The notes below the pieces were generated by a model. It was not told where the DNA came from. It ran no database searches and saw only the letters and a list, made by a program, of their open reading frames with translations. Below, in pieces: positions 1-9,167 of a stretch of 64,000 nt of DNA; the first letter of the stretch is position 1, and each line of letters begins with the position of its first letter. Origin of the DNA: Streptomyces sp. AC558_RSS880 (GTDB taxonomy: Bacteria > Actinomycetota > Actinomycetes > Streptomycetales > Streptomycetaceae). The position numbers and the translations under genes are program-made. The stretch covers positions 1 to 64,000 of the forward strand of contig NZ_JAGMUJ010000041.1 of NCBI RefSeq assembly GCF_019049255.1. Reading direction: 5' to 3'.

Positions 1-305
1 ACCGGGGTGCCGGTGGGGACGGCGTAGTCCTGACCGCTGTGCTTGGACGCCCACATGCCGCCGTTCTGGGCGAAGCTCGCGGACAGCTTGTAGCTCTTGA
101 CCGGGGAGACCCAGGAGGCCGTGGCCTTCTTGGCGACGGCCTGCGCCTGGGCGGTGGTGGCGGCGCCGGGCGCGGCCGTGTTCTCGGCGGCGACCGCGGC
201 CCCGACTCCCAGGACGACCGTGGCGCCCATGCCGGCGGCCAGGACGGCCGCGCGGGTCTGGGTCAGGGACGTACGGGGGAGACGGGACGTGACGCGCTGG
301 AGCAT
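1..305 (-). CDS. M23-family peptidase, N-terminal part (truncated by window edge)
   Basis: Only the first ~101 residues are inside the window. After a short basic N-terminus there is a hydrophobic stretch (about residues 17-43, ending in AVAAEN) that reads as a signal peptide. An Ala-rich linker follows, then SASFAQNGGMWASKHSGQDY and AVPTGTPV. The HSGxDYAVPTGTPV pattern is the start of the M23 (LytM-type) zinc endopeptidase fold, with the His as first zinc ligand, so this is probably an exported peptidoglycan hydrolase. I chose the ATG at 305 because it begins directly before the basic n-region. An ATG 11 bases upstream (316) is in another frame. The active-site HxH is beyond the edge. Confidence 0.75.
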   Translation of the reverse strand, partial: MLQRVTSRLPRTSLTQTRAAVLAAGMGATVVLGVGAAVAAENTAAPGAATTAQAQAVAKKATASWVSPVKSYKLSASFAQNGGMWASKHSGQDYAVPTGTP

Positions 306-657
306 GGAGACCTCATGGGTGAGGGGACGGGGGAGGCCATCGGTGGAACGGGGTCCGTGCCGTGATGGCTGTTCCTTGGTAACCGGATCCGGTCAAAAGC
401 CGCAAAGGTGTGACCTACGACGAAAGGTCGTACTCCGGGCGTGAGACGCACGTCTCTTGACGGTCGGCCCCGGACGGGGCGAAACCCCCCATTTCAAGCT
501 GATCGGTCAGCTCTGTGCACCAAATGTCCCTTTTGGATTCAACCACTTCTCCACTATTCCGGTTAGTACCGGATGTTTCCCCTGTGCCGCTTGTCACCGG
601 GAGCCCGGTCCGGATGCCCGGTGAATGTGGCGTGCGTCTCCGGTTCTGCCGCCCCGG
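306..657. other. Intergenic region, 352 bp, no gene seen
   Basis: No plausible coding frame. It holds the upstream region of the M23 gene, with a perfect 12-bp palindrome ACCGGATCCGGT at 382-393 that could be a regulator site. It also has an AT-richer stretch at about 500-590 and small inverted repeats (CCGGT-TAGT-ACCGG near 560). I looked for a c-di-AMP (ydaO) riboswitch, which often precedes Streptomyces wall hydrolases, and could not recognise its conserved blocks. Confidence 0.5.
595..623 (-). terminator. Hairpin after the permease gene
   Basis: Arms CACCGGG (595-601) and CCCGGTG (617-623) pair perfectly around a GC-rich loop, 35 bases past the stop codon of the minus-strand permease. 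There is no T-tract, as is common in this genus. Confidence 0.4.
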
Positions 658-1920
658 TCAGCCGCCCAGCACCTCCAGCGACACCCACAGCGCCACCGTC
701 GACGCCACCAACGCCGCCGGAACGGTGGCCAGGCCCAGCAGGGTGAAGCGCCTGAGGCTGACCTCGTGGGCGTGGTGGTGGGCGATGCGGCGCCACAGGA
801 GGGTGGCCAGGGAACCCGCGTAGGTGAGGTTCGGGCCGATGTTGACGCCCAGCAGGACCGCGAGGACCGCGCCGGGGCCGGACGGTGCGGCCAGGGGGAC
901 GAGGGCGAGGACCGCGGGCAGGTTGTTGATCAGGTTGGCGAGCAGCGCCGCCAGGCCCGCGACGGCCAGCAGGGCCGGCAGTGACGTGCCGTCGGGGAGG
1001 ACGACGCCGAGCGCCTCGCCCAGGCCGTGGTCCAGGACCGCCCGTACGACCACGCCGAGCGCCAGGACGAACGCGAGGAACGGCAGGTCGGCGGAGCGGA
1101 GGACCGCGGCCGGGGTGGTGCGGCGGCGCGCCAGGGCGCGTACGGCCAGCACGGTCGCGCCGGCCGCCGCCGCCCACGCCGGGTCGATGCCGAGCGCGGA
1201 CGCCACGGCGAACCCGGCCAGCGTGGCGGCCACGGTCACCAGGGCGAACAGGGGCGGTCCCGCCGGCTTCTCCGGCACCTCCGGTGCGGTGGGCGCCGCG
1301 TCCAGGTCGGCGGCGAAGAAGCGGCGGAAGACGGCGTACTCCACGGCGATCGCCGCCAGCCACGGCAGGGTCATCAGCAACGCGAAGCGGGTGAAGCTCA
1401 GCCCCGTGGCGGTGAACGCGAGCAGGTTCGTCAGGTTCGACACCGGCAGCAGCAGGGACGCCGTGTTCGACAGGTGCGCGCCGGCGTAGACGTGGGGGGC
1501 GGGCCGGGCGCCCATGCGGGTGGCGGTGGCGAACACCACCGGCGTCAGCAGGACCACGGTGGCGTCCAGGCTGAGCGCGGCGGTGATCAGCGAGGCGAGG
1601 GCGAAGACCGCGCCCAGCAGCCTGCGCGGCCGGTGACGGGACCAGTGGGCCATCCAGGTCCCGCAGGCGTGGAAGAGACCCTCGTCGGCGCAGAGCCTGG
1701 CGAGCACCAGCACGGCGGCGAGGAAGCCGATCACCGGCCCGAGCCGGACGGCCTCCTCGCGCACCGCCGTCAGGGGGATCGCACCGGTCGCGATCACGAC
1801 GCCGGCCGCGGGCACCGCGAACGCCGCCTCCGGCCAGCGGAAGGGACGGACGACGGCACACACCAGCACCACGGCCAGCGCGGCGACGGACAACGATTCG
1901 AGCAGCACAGCCCCGATCAT
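658..1920 (-). CDS. ArsB/SLC13-type membrane permease
   Basis: A 420-residue polytopic protein with about ten hydrophobic segments. It has the two-fold inverted layout of the ion-transporter (ArsB/NhaD/CitM) superfamily: motifs SLDATVVLLTPV and SNLTNLLAF in the first half, NLINNLPAVLAL and GVNIGPNLTYAGSLATLLW in the second. These re-entrant Ser/Asn-rich motifs are the ones that contact the anion or sodium. ArsB-like arsenite export or dicarboxylate uptake are both possible. No arsR, arsC or arsA neighbour supports arsenic. The reading frame stays open upstream, but the ATG at 1920 starts right before the first membrane helix, and the upstream extension is basic, low-complexity sequence that overlaps the divergent gene. 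Confidence 0.75.
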   Translation of the reverse strand: MIGAVLLESLSVAALAVVLVCAVVRPFRWPEAAFAVPAAGVVIATGAIPLTAVREEAVRLGPVIGFLAAVLVLARLCADEGLFHACGTWMAHWSRHRPRRLLGAVFALASLITAALSLDATVVLLTPVVFATATRMGARPAPHVYAGAHLSNTASLLLPVSNLTNLLAFTATGLSFTRFALLMTLPWLAAIAVEYAVFRRFFAADLDAAPTAPEVPEKPAGPPLFALVTVAATLAGFAVASALGIDPAWAAAAGATVLAVRALARRRTTPAAVLRSADLPFLAFVLALGVVVRAVLDHGLGEALGVVLPDGTSLPALLAVAGLAALLANLINNLPAVLALVPLAAPSGPGAVLAVLLGVNIGPNLTYAGSLATLLWRRIAHHHAHEVSLRRFTLLGLATVPAALVASTVALWVSLEVLGG

Positions 1921-2017
1921 CCCCAGGGGGCGGCGGGACGCGGACACCGCGTCCCCGGGATGTCGCGGGACGGTACCTTCGACCTCACGCCGATCCGGGC
2001 CGATGAGGAGAGTCAAC

Positions 2018-5000
2018 GTGAGCAAGTTCGTGCGGCCCGCCGCCGAGGGCGCCGACCCGTTCGGTACGGCGCGTCTGCGGCGCGGGGTCCTGGACGCCTG
2101 GGTCACCAGCCCCGCCCGCTTCCGTGAGGACGCCAACGCCGAGGAGGACCTCGTCCTCGGCGGCTACCGGGACCGCCTCGTCGTCGAACTCGCCCAGAAC
2201 GCCGCCGACGCCGCCGCCCGGGCCGGCGTGCCGGGACGGCTGCGGCTCACCCTGCGCGACGGGGTCCTCGTCGCCGCCAACACCGGGGCCCCGCTGGACG
2301 CGGCCGGTGTCGAGTCGCTGTCCACGCTGCGGGCCTCCGCCAAGCGGGACGCCCCGGACCGGTCCGTGGGCCGGTTCGGCGTCGGCTTCGCCGCCGTCCT
2401 CGCCGTCACCGACGAGCCCGCTGTCGTCGGGCGGCACGGCGGGGTCCGCTGGTCGCTGGCCGAGGCGCGGGAGCTCGCGGGGGACACCGCCCGGCACAGC
2501 CCCGGCCTGGGGGACGAGATCCGGCGGCGTGACGGGCACGTGCCCCTGCTCCGGCTTCCGTTCGCCGCCGAGGGCACCGCGCCCGGCCCGTACGACACGG
2601 CCGTCATCCTCCCGCTGCGCGACGCCGCCGCCACCGACCTCGCCGAGCGGCTGCTGCACGCCGTCGACGATGCTCTGCTGCTCGCCCTGCCCGGGCTGGA
2701 GGAGGTCGTCGTCGAGATCGGGGACGCGGAGCCCCGTACCGTCAGCCGCCGCGGCGAGGACGGACTCGTCGTCGTCGAGGACTCCCGGGAAGGCGTCACC
2801 CGCTGGCGCACCGCCCTCGCGCACGGCCCGCTCACCCCCGATCTGCTCGCCGACCGGCCGGTCGAGGAGCGGCTGCGCCCCCACTGGTCGGTCACCTGGG
2901 CCGTTCCCGTGGACTCCGACGGGGGCCCCGCCCGGCCCCGCACCAGCGCCGTCGTGCACGCGCCCACCCCCAGCGACGAGCCGCTCGGCGTGCCCGCGCT
3001 GCTCATCGCCTCCTTCCCGCTGGACTCCACCCGCCGGCACGCCGCCCCCGGCCCGCTCACCGACTTCCTCGTGCAGCGCGCCGCCGACGCCTACGCCGGG
3101 CTCCTCGCCGACTGGCGCCCGGTGGCCGCCGGGATCATCGACCTGGTGCCGGGCCCGCTCGGCAAGGGCGAACTGGACGGCGCCCTGCGCCGGGCGATCC
3201 TCGAACGGCTGCCCCGTACGTCCTTCCTCCCGCCGGCCGCCGGGCCGCGCGGGCAGGACGACGACTCCGAACTGCCGGAGTCGCTGCGGCCCCGGGACGC
3301 CGAGGTCGTCGAAGGCGCGGGGGCCGACACCGTACGGGTGCTGGCCGAAGTCCTCCCCACCCTCCTGCCCGCCGGTCTCGAACGCCGCGTCGAGCTGCGC
3401 ACCCTGGGCGTGGCACGCGTCCCGCTCACCGACGCGATCGACCGGCTGGCCGGTCTGGAGAAGTCCCCCGACTGGTGGCGGCGGCTGTACGACAGCCTCG
3501 CCGGGGTCGACCCGGACCGGCTCTCCGGGCTGCCCGTGCCGCTGGCCGACGGGCGGACGACGATCGGGCCCCGGCAGGTGCTGCTGCCCACCCCCGACTC
3601 GGCCTCCCTCGACGCGGAACTCCTCGCCCGGCTCGGGCTCAAGGTCGCCCACCCGGACGCCGCCCACCCCCTCCTGGAGAAGCTCGGCGCGCTCCCCGCC
3701 ACCCCGCGCGCCGTCCTCACCACCCCGCAGGTGCGGGCCGCCGTCGCCGCCTCGCTCGACGACGAGGGCGGGGTGAACTGGGAGGAGGACGCCCCGGACG
3801 CCGAGGAACTCGCCGACACCGTGCTCGGCCTGGTGCGCGACGCCGGGCTCGAACCCGGCGACGAGCCCTGGCTGGGCGCCCTCGCCCTGCCCGACGAGGA
3901 CGGCGAACTCTCCCCGGCCTGCGAGCTGGTCTTCCCCGGCGGCCCGTTCGCCCAGGTCATGCGCGAGGGCGAACTCGCCGCCGTGGACGGCGAACTGGCC
4001 GAGCGGTGGGGTGAACAGCCGCTGGCCGCCTGCGGTGTGCTGGTGGACTTCGCGCTGATCCGCGCCACCGACGTCGTCCTCGACCCCGACGAACTGGAGC
4101 CCCGCGAAGGGGACTTCGCCGAACCCGACGACGCCGGTCTGCTGGACGCCGTGGACGTGTGGAGCGAGGACGTCCTCGACCGCTTCCCGGACAGCCCCGT
4201 CCCGCCCGTCGCCACCGAGATCGTCGCCGTGCGCGACCTCGACCTCGTCGACGACGACCAGTGGCCCCGCGCCCTCGCCCTCCTCGCCCGCCCGCCGCTG
4301 CGCGACGCGCTCACCCAGCCCGTGCGGATCCTGCTGCACGACGGCACCCACGAAATCGTCCGGCCGTACACCGCCTGGTGGCTGCGCGGGCACCCGGTGA
4401 TCGGCGGTCGCCGCCCCGCCGGCCTGCGCGCGGCCGGCGGCGACCCGCTGCTGCGGGGTCTGTACGACGAGGCCGACGCGACCGGGTTCGAGGACGAGCA
4501 GGTGTTGCGGGCGCTGGGCGTACGGACCTCGGTGGCCGCCCTCCTCGACGAGCCCGGCGGCGCGGCGGAGCTGCTGGACCGCCTCGCCGACCCCGACCGC
4601 CCCGTCACGGCCGCCCAACTGCACGCCCTGTACGGCGCGCTGGCCGAACTGGATCCCGAACAGGTGACCCTGCCGGACGATCTGCGGGCCGTGGTCGACG
4701 GCCGGGTCGAGGTGGTGGACGCCGCCGACGCGGTGGTCGTCGACTCGCCCGACCTGCTGCCGTTCACGTCCGGTGTGCCGCTGCTGCCGGTGCGGCCGGC
4801 GCGGGCCGCCGAGCTGGCCGAGCTGTTCCAGGTGCGGCGGCTGAGCGAGTCCGTCACCGGCGAGGTGGACTCCGAGGGCACGGAGCACGACGTACCGGAC
4901 GCGGTGCGGGTGCTGCTGGGGCCGCGTACCCCGGCGTCGTACGTCGAGCACGAGGAACTCGTCGTCGACGGCGTGGAGATCGACTGGCGCCTGACGGCCG

Positions 5001-5149
5001 ACGGTGTGCTGCACGCGGCGACGCTGGAGGGCGTGGCCGCGGGCCTCGCCTGGGCGGCGGGCCAGTGGCCCCGGCGCTTCGAGGTGGCGGCACTGCTGGA
5101 AGACCCGTCCCGCACGGAGGAGTTGGCGCGGGACCGCTGGTTCGACTGA
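2018..5149 (+). CDS. Sacsin/Hsp90-type ATP-binding protein
   Basis: A 1043-residue soluble protein with a GHKL ATPase module at the N-terminus. The N box is ELAQNAADAAARAG (residues 57-70), the Mg/ATP lid region is DGVLVAANTG (81-90), and the glycine box is GRFGVGFAAVLAV (118-130). These match the Hsp90-like fold of sacsin N-terminal domains. The remaining ~850 residues are acidic, Leu/Asp/Glu-rich and show no motif I recognise. GTG at 2018 is preferred over the in-frame ATG at 2003 because GAGGAG (2005-2010) sits seven bases before the GTG. It is divergent from the permease and stands alone. A chaperone-like role is an inference from the fold only. Confidence 0.75.
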   Translation: MSKFVRPAAEGADPFGTARLRRGVLDAWVTSPARFREDANAEEDLVLGGYRDRLVVELAQNAADAAARAGVPGRLRLTLRDGVLVAANTGAPLDAAGVESLSTLRASAKRDAPDRSVGRFGVGFAAVLAVTDEPAVVGRHGGVRWSLAEARELAGDTARHSPGLGDEIRRRDGHVPLLRLPFAAEGTAPGPYDTAVILPLRDAAATDLAERLLHAVDDALLLALPGLEEVVVEIGDAEPRTVSRRGEDGLVVVEDSREGVTRWRTALAHGPLTPDLLADRPVEERLRPHWSVTWAVPVDSDGGPARPRTSAVVHAPTPSDEPLGVPALLIASFPLDSTRRHAAPGPLTDFLVQRAADAYAGLLADWRPVAAGIIDLVPGPLGKGELDGALRRAILERLPRTSFLPPAAGPRGQDDDSELPESLRPRDAEVVEGAGADTVRVLAEVLPTLLPAGLERRVELRTLGVARVPLTDAIDRLAGLEKSPDWWRRLYDSLAGVDPDRLSGLPVPLADGRTTIGPRQVLLPTPDSASLDAELLARLGLKVAHPDAAHPLLEKLGALPATPRAVLTTPQVRAAVAASLDDEGGVNWEEDAPDAEELADTVLGLVRDAGLEPGDEPWLGALALPDEDGELSPACELVFPGGPFAQVMREGELAAVDGELAERWGEQPLAACGVLVDFALIRATDVVLDPDELEPREGDFAEPDDAGLLDAVDVWSEDVLDRFPDSPVPPVATEIVAVRDLDLVDDDQWPRALALLARPPLRDALTQPVRILLHDGTHEIVRPYTAWWLRGHPVIGGRRPAGLRAAGGDPLLRGLYDEADATGFEDEQVLRALGVRTSVAALLDEPGGAAELLDRLADPDRPVTAAQLHALYGALAELDPEQVTLPDDLRAVVDGRVEVVDAADAVVVDSPDLLPFTSGVPLLPVRPARAAELAELFQVRRLSESVTGEVDSEGTEHDVPDAVRVLLGPRTPASYVEHEELVVDGVEIDWRLTADGVLHAATLEGVAAGLAWAAGQWPRRFEVAALLEDPSRTEELARDRWFD

Positions 5150-5185
5150 ACCCGACGACGCCCGCACATTTGTTTCACTTCTCGT

Positions 5186-5212
5186 ACAACCATATGGGCG
5201 AGTGGTGTATCT
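5186..5212 (+). promoter_or_regulatory. Possible ECF-type promoter for the secreted protein
   Basis: ACAACC (5186-5191) and GTATCT (5207-5212) are 15 bases apart in an unusually AT-rich stretch between two GC-rich genes. The pair resembles the AAC...GTCT layout of ECF sigma promoters. Spacing is one base short of the usual, and the assignment is by eye. Confidence 0.3.
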
Positions 5213-5245
5213 GATCATGCGAGTCAACAGACTCCACGATCATTC

Positions 5246-5293
5246 GGGCCCCGGCCGACGACGAGCCGTACGAAACGACCAGAGCCGGGGCCC
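5246..5293 (+). terminator. Long hairpin between the ATPase gene and the secreted-protein gene
   Basis: GGGCCCCGGC (5246-5255) pairs perfectly with GCCGGGGCCC (5284-5293) across a 28-base loop. It may end transcription from the 3.1-kb gene upstream. If the promoter near 5186-5212 is real, the hairpin instead lies in the leader mRNA of the next gene and would cover its ribosome site. Confidence 0.4.
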
Positions 5294-5315
5294 CCTTCTC
5301 CAACGTGGGGAACAC

Positions 5316-6095
5316 ATGCGCATTCGTGCCACCGTGGCCGCCCTCTCCGGCGCCCTGGCCCTGTCCGCCCTCGCCGTCCCGGCCGCTCACGCCGACGACT
5401 CCGAGGGAGACACCAAGATCTCCAACGTGGTGGTCAACGGCGGCAAGTCCGTCGTCGTCGGCCCCACCGCTGCCAAGAAGGTCACCGTGACCTTCACCGT
5501 CACCGACAACTCCGGCGTCGACTGGGCGCAGGCCATCCTGTACCACGGCTCGAGCATCGAGAAGGCCGACAGCGGGGCCGTCGCCGACAGCAGCGACGGT
5601 GAGGCCAAGTGCACCAAGGTCAACGCCACGAAGTCGACCTGCACGTCCAGCTTCACCCTGGACCCGGGCTACAACCTGATCAACTCGGTCGCCGGCACCT
5701 GGAAGGTGTGGGCCGTCGCCGAGGCCAAGGACGACAACTTCGCGCAGAAGGACAACGCCAAGAGCTTCAAGGTCCAGCGGGCCTCCAAGCTCACCGTCAA
5801 CGCCTCCCCCGAGCCGGTGAAGAAGGGCAAGACCATCACCGTCACGGGCAAGCTGTCCCGGGCCAACTGGGAGACCGGCACGTACGCCGGTTACACCGGC
5901 CAGTCGGTGAAGCTGCAGTTCCGCAAGAAGAGCTCCAGCACCTACAGCACGGTCAAGACCATCAAGACCAACTCCAAGGGCGAGCTGAAGACCACCGTCA
6001 AGGCCTCCGCCGACGGCTACTACCGCTACTCCTTCGCGGGCACCACGACCACCCCGGCGGTCAACGCGACGGGTGACTTCGTCGACGTGAAGTAA
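5316..6095 (+). CDS. Secreted beta-rich protein, function unknown (DUF5707-like)
   Basis: A 259-residue exported protein. A classical signal peptide (MRIRATVAALSGALALSALA...) ends in the cleavage motif AHA|DD. The mature part has two beta-sandwich-like halves. The first (ISNVVVNGGKSVVVGPTAAKKVTVTFTVTDNSG...) carries a lone Cys pair that could form a disulfide. The second (LTVNASPEPVKKGKTITVTGKL...) looks like a bacterial Ig-like domain and is Lys/Ser/Thr-rich. There is no catalytic motif and no sortase or anchor signal, so it should be released. Such proteins recur in several copies in Streptomyces genomes. The GGGG at 5307-5310 is the likely ribosome site. Confidence 0.65.
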   Translation: MRIRATVAALSGALALSALAVPAAHADDSEGDTKISNVVVNGGKSVVVGPTAAKKVTVTFTVTDNSGVDWAQAILYHGSSIEKADSGAVADSSDGEAKCTKVNATKSTCTSSFTLDPGYNLINSVAGTWKVWAVAEAKDDNFAQKDNAKSFKVQRASKLTVNASPEPVKKGKTITVTGKLSRANWETGTYAGYTGQSVKLQFRKKSSSTYSTVKTIKTNSKGELKTTVKASADGYYRYSFAGTTTTPAVNATGDFVDVK

Positions 6096-6106
6096 GCACC
6101 TCCGCG

Positions 6107-8506
6107 CTAAGCGGGAACGCGGCGGTCCACCCACCTCCACAGGAGCTCCAGGGTGGCCGCCGCCACCACCGCGATGCCGGTCGCGGCCCATGGCATGGTC
6201 ATGTCGACCAGCCTCAGCGCGAAGAACTCCTGCAACCACGGCACCACCAGCACCAGCAGGAACCCGGCCCCCATCGCCGCGACCAGGCCGACCCGCCACC
6301 AGGTGTACGGCCGGGCGATGATCGCCAGCACCCAGATCGAGATCAGGAACAGCGTCAGCGTCGCCGCGCTCGTCTCCGCCTCCAGCGCGCCCGCACCGGT
6401 GTAGTGCTCCCGTGCGACCAGGTACGACGCGAACGTCGCCAGCGCGGCCAGCACCCCGCCCGGGATCGCGTACCGCATGACCCGCCGCACGAAGTTCGGC
6501 CGGGCGCGTTCCCTGTTGGGGGCGAGGGCGAGGAAGAACGCCGGGACGCCGATGGTGAGCGTGGACAGCAGCGTCAGATGGCGCGGCAGGAACGGGTACT
6601 CCACCTGCGAGACCACCACCAGCACCGCCAGCAGCACCGAGTACACCGTCTTCACCAGGAACAGCGTCGCGACCCGGGTGATGTTGCCGATCACCCGTCG
6701 CCCCTCCGCCACCACCGACGGCAGCGTGGCGAAGCTGTTGTTCAGCAGCACGATCTGGGCGACCGCCCGCGTGGCCTCCGAACCGGAGCCCATCGCCACG
6801 CCGATGTCGGCGTCCTTCAGCGCGAGCACGTCGTTCACGCCGTCCCCGGTCATCGCGACCGTGTGGCCCTTCGACTGGAGCGCGCCCACCATGTTCCGCT
6901 TCTGCTGCGGGGTGACCCGCCCGAACACCGTGCCCCGGTCCAGCGCCTCCGCCATCCCGTCCCGGTCGGCGGGCAGCCGGCGCGCGTCCACCGTCGTACC
7001 GGACAGCCCCAGCTTGGACGCGACCGCTCCGACCGACACCGCGTTGTCCCCGGAGATGACCTTGGCGCGGACGTTCTGCTCGGCGAAGTAGCGCAGGGTG
7101 TCGGCCGCGTCGGGGCGCAGCCGCTGCTCCAGGACCACCAGCGCGGCCGGCCGTACGCCCTCGGCGGCCCCGGGGTCGTCGACGTCCACGCCGTCGCGGG
7201 CGCGGGCGAGCAGCAGCACGCGCAGTCCCTGCTCGTTCATCCGCTCGGTCTCGGCCAGCGCCGGGTCGCCGGGGTCCAGCAGCACGTCGGGCGCCCCCAG
7301 CAGCCAGGTGACGGACGTGCCGGGGCCCTCGTCGAACGTCGCGCCGCTGTACTTGCGGGTGGAGGAGAAGGGCAGGGTGTCGGTGAGGCGCCACTCCCGC
7401 GTATGCGGATACGCGTCGATGACCGCCTGCAGGGAGGCGTTCGGGCGGGGGTCCGCCGCACCCAGCGCGCCCAGCACCTCGCGCACGTACGTCCCGTCGC
7501 CGTCGCCGAGCACCCGCAGCTCGGTGACGTCCATGCCGCCCTCGGTGAGCGTGCCCGTCTTGTCCAGGCAGACCGTGTCGACGCGGGCCAGCCCTTCGAT
7601 CGCGGGCAGCTCCTGCACCAGGCACTGCTTGCGCCCCAGCCGGATCACCCCGATCGCGAAGGCGACGGAGGTGAGCAGCACCAGCCCCTCGGGGACCATC
7701 GGCACGATCCCGCCGACCGTGCGGGCGACCGAGTCCTTCAGCTCGTTGTCCTTGACCACCAGCTGGCTGATGATCAGGCCGATCGCGGTCGGGACCATCA
7801 TCCACGTCACGTACTTGAGGATCGTGGAGATGCCCGAGCGCAGCTCGGAGTGGACCAGCGTGAACCGGGACGCCTCCTCGGCGAGCTGCGCCGCGTACGC
7901 CTCGCGCCCCACCCGGGTCGCCTGGAAGGAGCCGCCGCCCGCGACGACGAAGCTGCCGGACATGACCTGGTCCCCGGGCTGCTTCACCACGGGGTCGGCC
8001 TCGCCGGTGAGCAGCGACTCGTCGATCTCCAGGCCGTCCGCCTCGACGCACACCCCGTCGACGACGACCTTGTCCCCCGGCCCGACCTCGATCAGGTCGT
8101 CCAGCACGATCTCGGAGGTGCCGACCTCCGCGGCCGTCCCGTCCCGGCGCACCGTGGGCCGTACCTCGCCGATCACCGCGAGGGAGTCGAGGGTCTTCTT
8201 CGCCCGCCACTCCTGGACGATGCCGATGCCGGTGTTGGCGAGGATCACGAAGCCGAACAGGCTGTCCTGGATGGGCGCGACGATCAGCATGATCACCCAG
8301 AGCACGCCGATGATCGCGTTGAACCGGGTGAAGACGTTCGCGCGGACGATCTCGGCCAGGGACCGGCTGCTGCGCACCGGTACGTCGTTGACCTGCCCGC
8401 GCGCCACTCGTTCGGCCACTTCCGCGGCCGTCAGACCGGTCACCGGTGAGGTGACCCTGGCGGGTCGCACGCCGTCGACCCGGTCGTCCGCCTCGAGATG
8501 CGTCAT
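6107..8506 (-). CDS. CtpE-like cation-transporting P-type ATPase
   Basis: A 799-residue P-type ATPase. Visible elements are an N-terminal cytosolic segment with NDVPVRSSRSLAEIVRANVF, two first helices, the actuator motif LTGEAD (166-171, Ala replacing the usual Ser of TGES), PEGL in the fourth helix (272-275), the phosphorylation site CLDKTGTL with Asp315, and the hinge TGDGVNDVLALKDADIGVAMG followed by a six-helix C-terminus. The opening and the PEGL helix strongly recall mycobacterial CtpE, reported as a calcium-uptake pump, rather than heavy-metal ATPases: there is no CPC and no N-terminal metal domain. Calcium as substrate is an inference. It ends 12 bases from the convergent secreted-protein gene. 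Confidence 0.8.
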   Translation of the reverse strand: MTHLEADDRVDGVRPARVTSPVTGLTAAEVAERVARGQVNDVPVRSSRSLAEIVRANVFTRFNAIIGVLWVIMLIVAPIQDSLFGFVILANTGIGIVQEWRAKKTLDSLAVIGEVRPTVRRDGTAAEVGTSEIVLDDLIEVGPGDKVVVDGVCVEADGLEIDESLLTGEADPVVKQPGDQVMSGSFVVAGGGSFQATRVGREAYAAQLAEEASRFTLVHSELRSGISTILKYVTWMMVPTAIGLIISQLVVKDNELKDSVARTVGGIVPMVPEGLVLLTSVAFAIGVIRLGRKQCLVQELPAIEGLARVDTVCLDKTGTLTEGGMDVTELRVLGDGDGTYVREVLGALGAADPRPNASLQAVIDAYPHTREWRLTDTLPFSSTRKYSGATFDEGPGTSVTWLLGAPDVLLDPGDPALAETERMNEQGLRVLLLARARDGVDVDDPGAAEGVRPAALVVLEQRLRPDAADTLRYFAEQNVRAKVISGDNAVSVGAVASKLGLSGTTVDARRLPADRDGMAEALDRGTVFGRVTPQQKRNMVGALQSKGHTVAMTGDGVNDVLALKDADIGVAMGSGSEATRAVAQIVLLNNSFATLPSVVAEGRRVIGNITRVATLFLVKTVYSVLLAVLVVVSQVEYPFLPRHLTLLSTLTIGVPAFFLALAPNRERARPNFVRRVMRYAIPGGVLAALATFASYLVAREHYTGAGALEAETSAATLTLFLISIWVLAIIARPYTWWRVGLVAAMGAGFLLVLVVPWLQEFFALRLVDMTMPWAATGIAVVAAATLELLWRWVDRRVPA

Positions 8507-8591
8507 GCATTCGACGGTACGGGCGGATTCGGGGGCCCACCCACCCGAACGGCGGAAGATCCGACCTGGGGAGGACGGCCGTAGTGCCGTG

Positions 8592-8698
8592 GTCGTACGG
8601 CGGTGGCGTGGAAGCCGGCAGGGCTCAGTCGTACGGCGGTGGCGCGGAGGCCGGTCGGGCCGAGTCGGCCGGCGGGGAGCGGAGGCCGGCCGGGCTCA
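8592..8698. repeat. Three imperfect 35-36 bp tandem repeats
   Basis: Units begin at 8592 (36 bp), 8628 (36 bp) and 8664 (35 bp). Each starts with GTCGTACGGCGG or GTCGGCCGGCGG and ends with CGGGCTCA or a near variant. The last unit runs into the 3' end of the DUF2530 gene, whose stop codon (8696-8698) lies at the end of unit three. The array therefore probably arose by duplication of the gene's 3' end. Confidence 0.8.
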
Positions 8699-8986
8699 GT
8701 CGGCCGACGGGGCGGGGGAGCGGTCCGGCTCCGTCGCCTCGGCCGTCCGCGCCCGCTGGATCGCGGCGTCGCGCCTGCGGACGTACCAGATGCCGATGAA
8801 GCCGAGCCCGCCGCCGGCCAGGCAGGTCCACAGCCACCAGGTGTGGCCGTGGTCGTCGAACCAGCCGTAGAACGGCAGCTGGACCAGGAACAGGGCGAAC
8901 CAGACGATCGTGCCGCCGATGATGGTGGCGACCACGGGGCCCTCCAGGGGCTCCGGCGCCTCGTGCTTGGGGGTCCACTTCGCCAT
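8696..8986 (-). CDS. DUF2530 small membrane protein
   Basis: 96 residues. It starts MAKWTPKHEAPEPLEGPVVA and has two hydrophobic helices (TIIGGTIVWFALFLVQL and WWLWTCLAGGGLGFIGIWYV) joined by a short loop with GWFDDHGHTW. A basic segment RRRDAAIQRAR and an acidic Pro/Ser tail follow. This matches the DUF2530 family of actinobacterial inner-membrane proteins of unknown role. The ATG at 8986 is the family start; the frame stays open upstream but that sequence is not membrane-like. It lies 189 bp upstream of the P-type ATPase on the same strand, separated by the tandem repeats. Confidence 0.8.
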   Translation of the reverse strand: MAKWTPKHEAPEPLEGPVVATIIGGTIVWFALFLVQLPFYGWFDDHGHTWWLWTCLAGGGLGFIGIWYVRRRDAAIQRARTAEATEPDRSPAPSAD

Positions 8987-9167
8987 GCGGACAAGCTTAC
9001 GAGGCCCGGCACGTGACGGGGACCGCACGGGGCCACACGGTTCTACGCGCGGAGATAGCGTGGACGACGTTATATGTTCATACTGAATCCGTTTGTCTCT
9101 GACCGCTTTTATTCGTAGAAAACACCAAAGGGCTTCGGGGGACGCCCACCGGTGATGAGGTCCTTGC

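Noticed and set aside
306..600. c-di-AMP (ydaO) riboswitch before the M23 peptidase
   Set aside because: The position would suit, but I could not find the conserved GA-rich internal loops or pairing pattern.
1985..5227. A 1080-codon minus-strand frame opposite the sacsin-like ATPase gene
   Set aside because: Its translation is Gly/Arg/Gln/Val-rich with no domain and mirrors the third-position GC bias of the plus-strand gene, which has clear ATPase motifs and a ribosome site.
6404..8449. A 681-codon plus-strand frame opposite the P-type ATPase
   Set aside because: The product is His/Arg/Gln-rich without a fold signature; the minus strand carries all P-type ATPase motifs.
9000..9167. Purine riboswitch upstream of the NCS2 permease
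   Set aside because: No three-stem purine core (paired loops with the conserved UAU/UCUCUACC-like joins) is recognisable.
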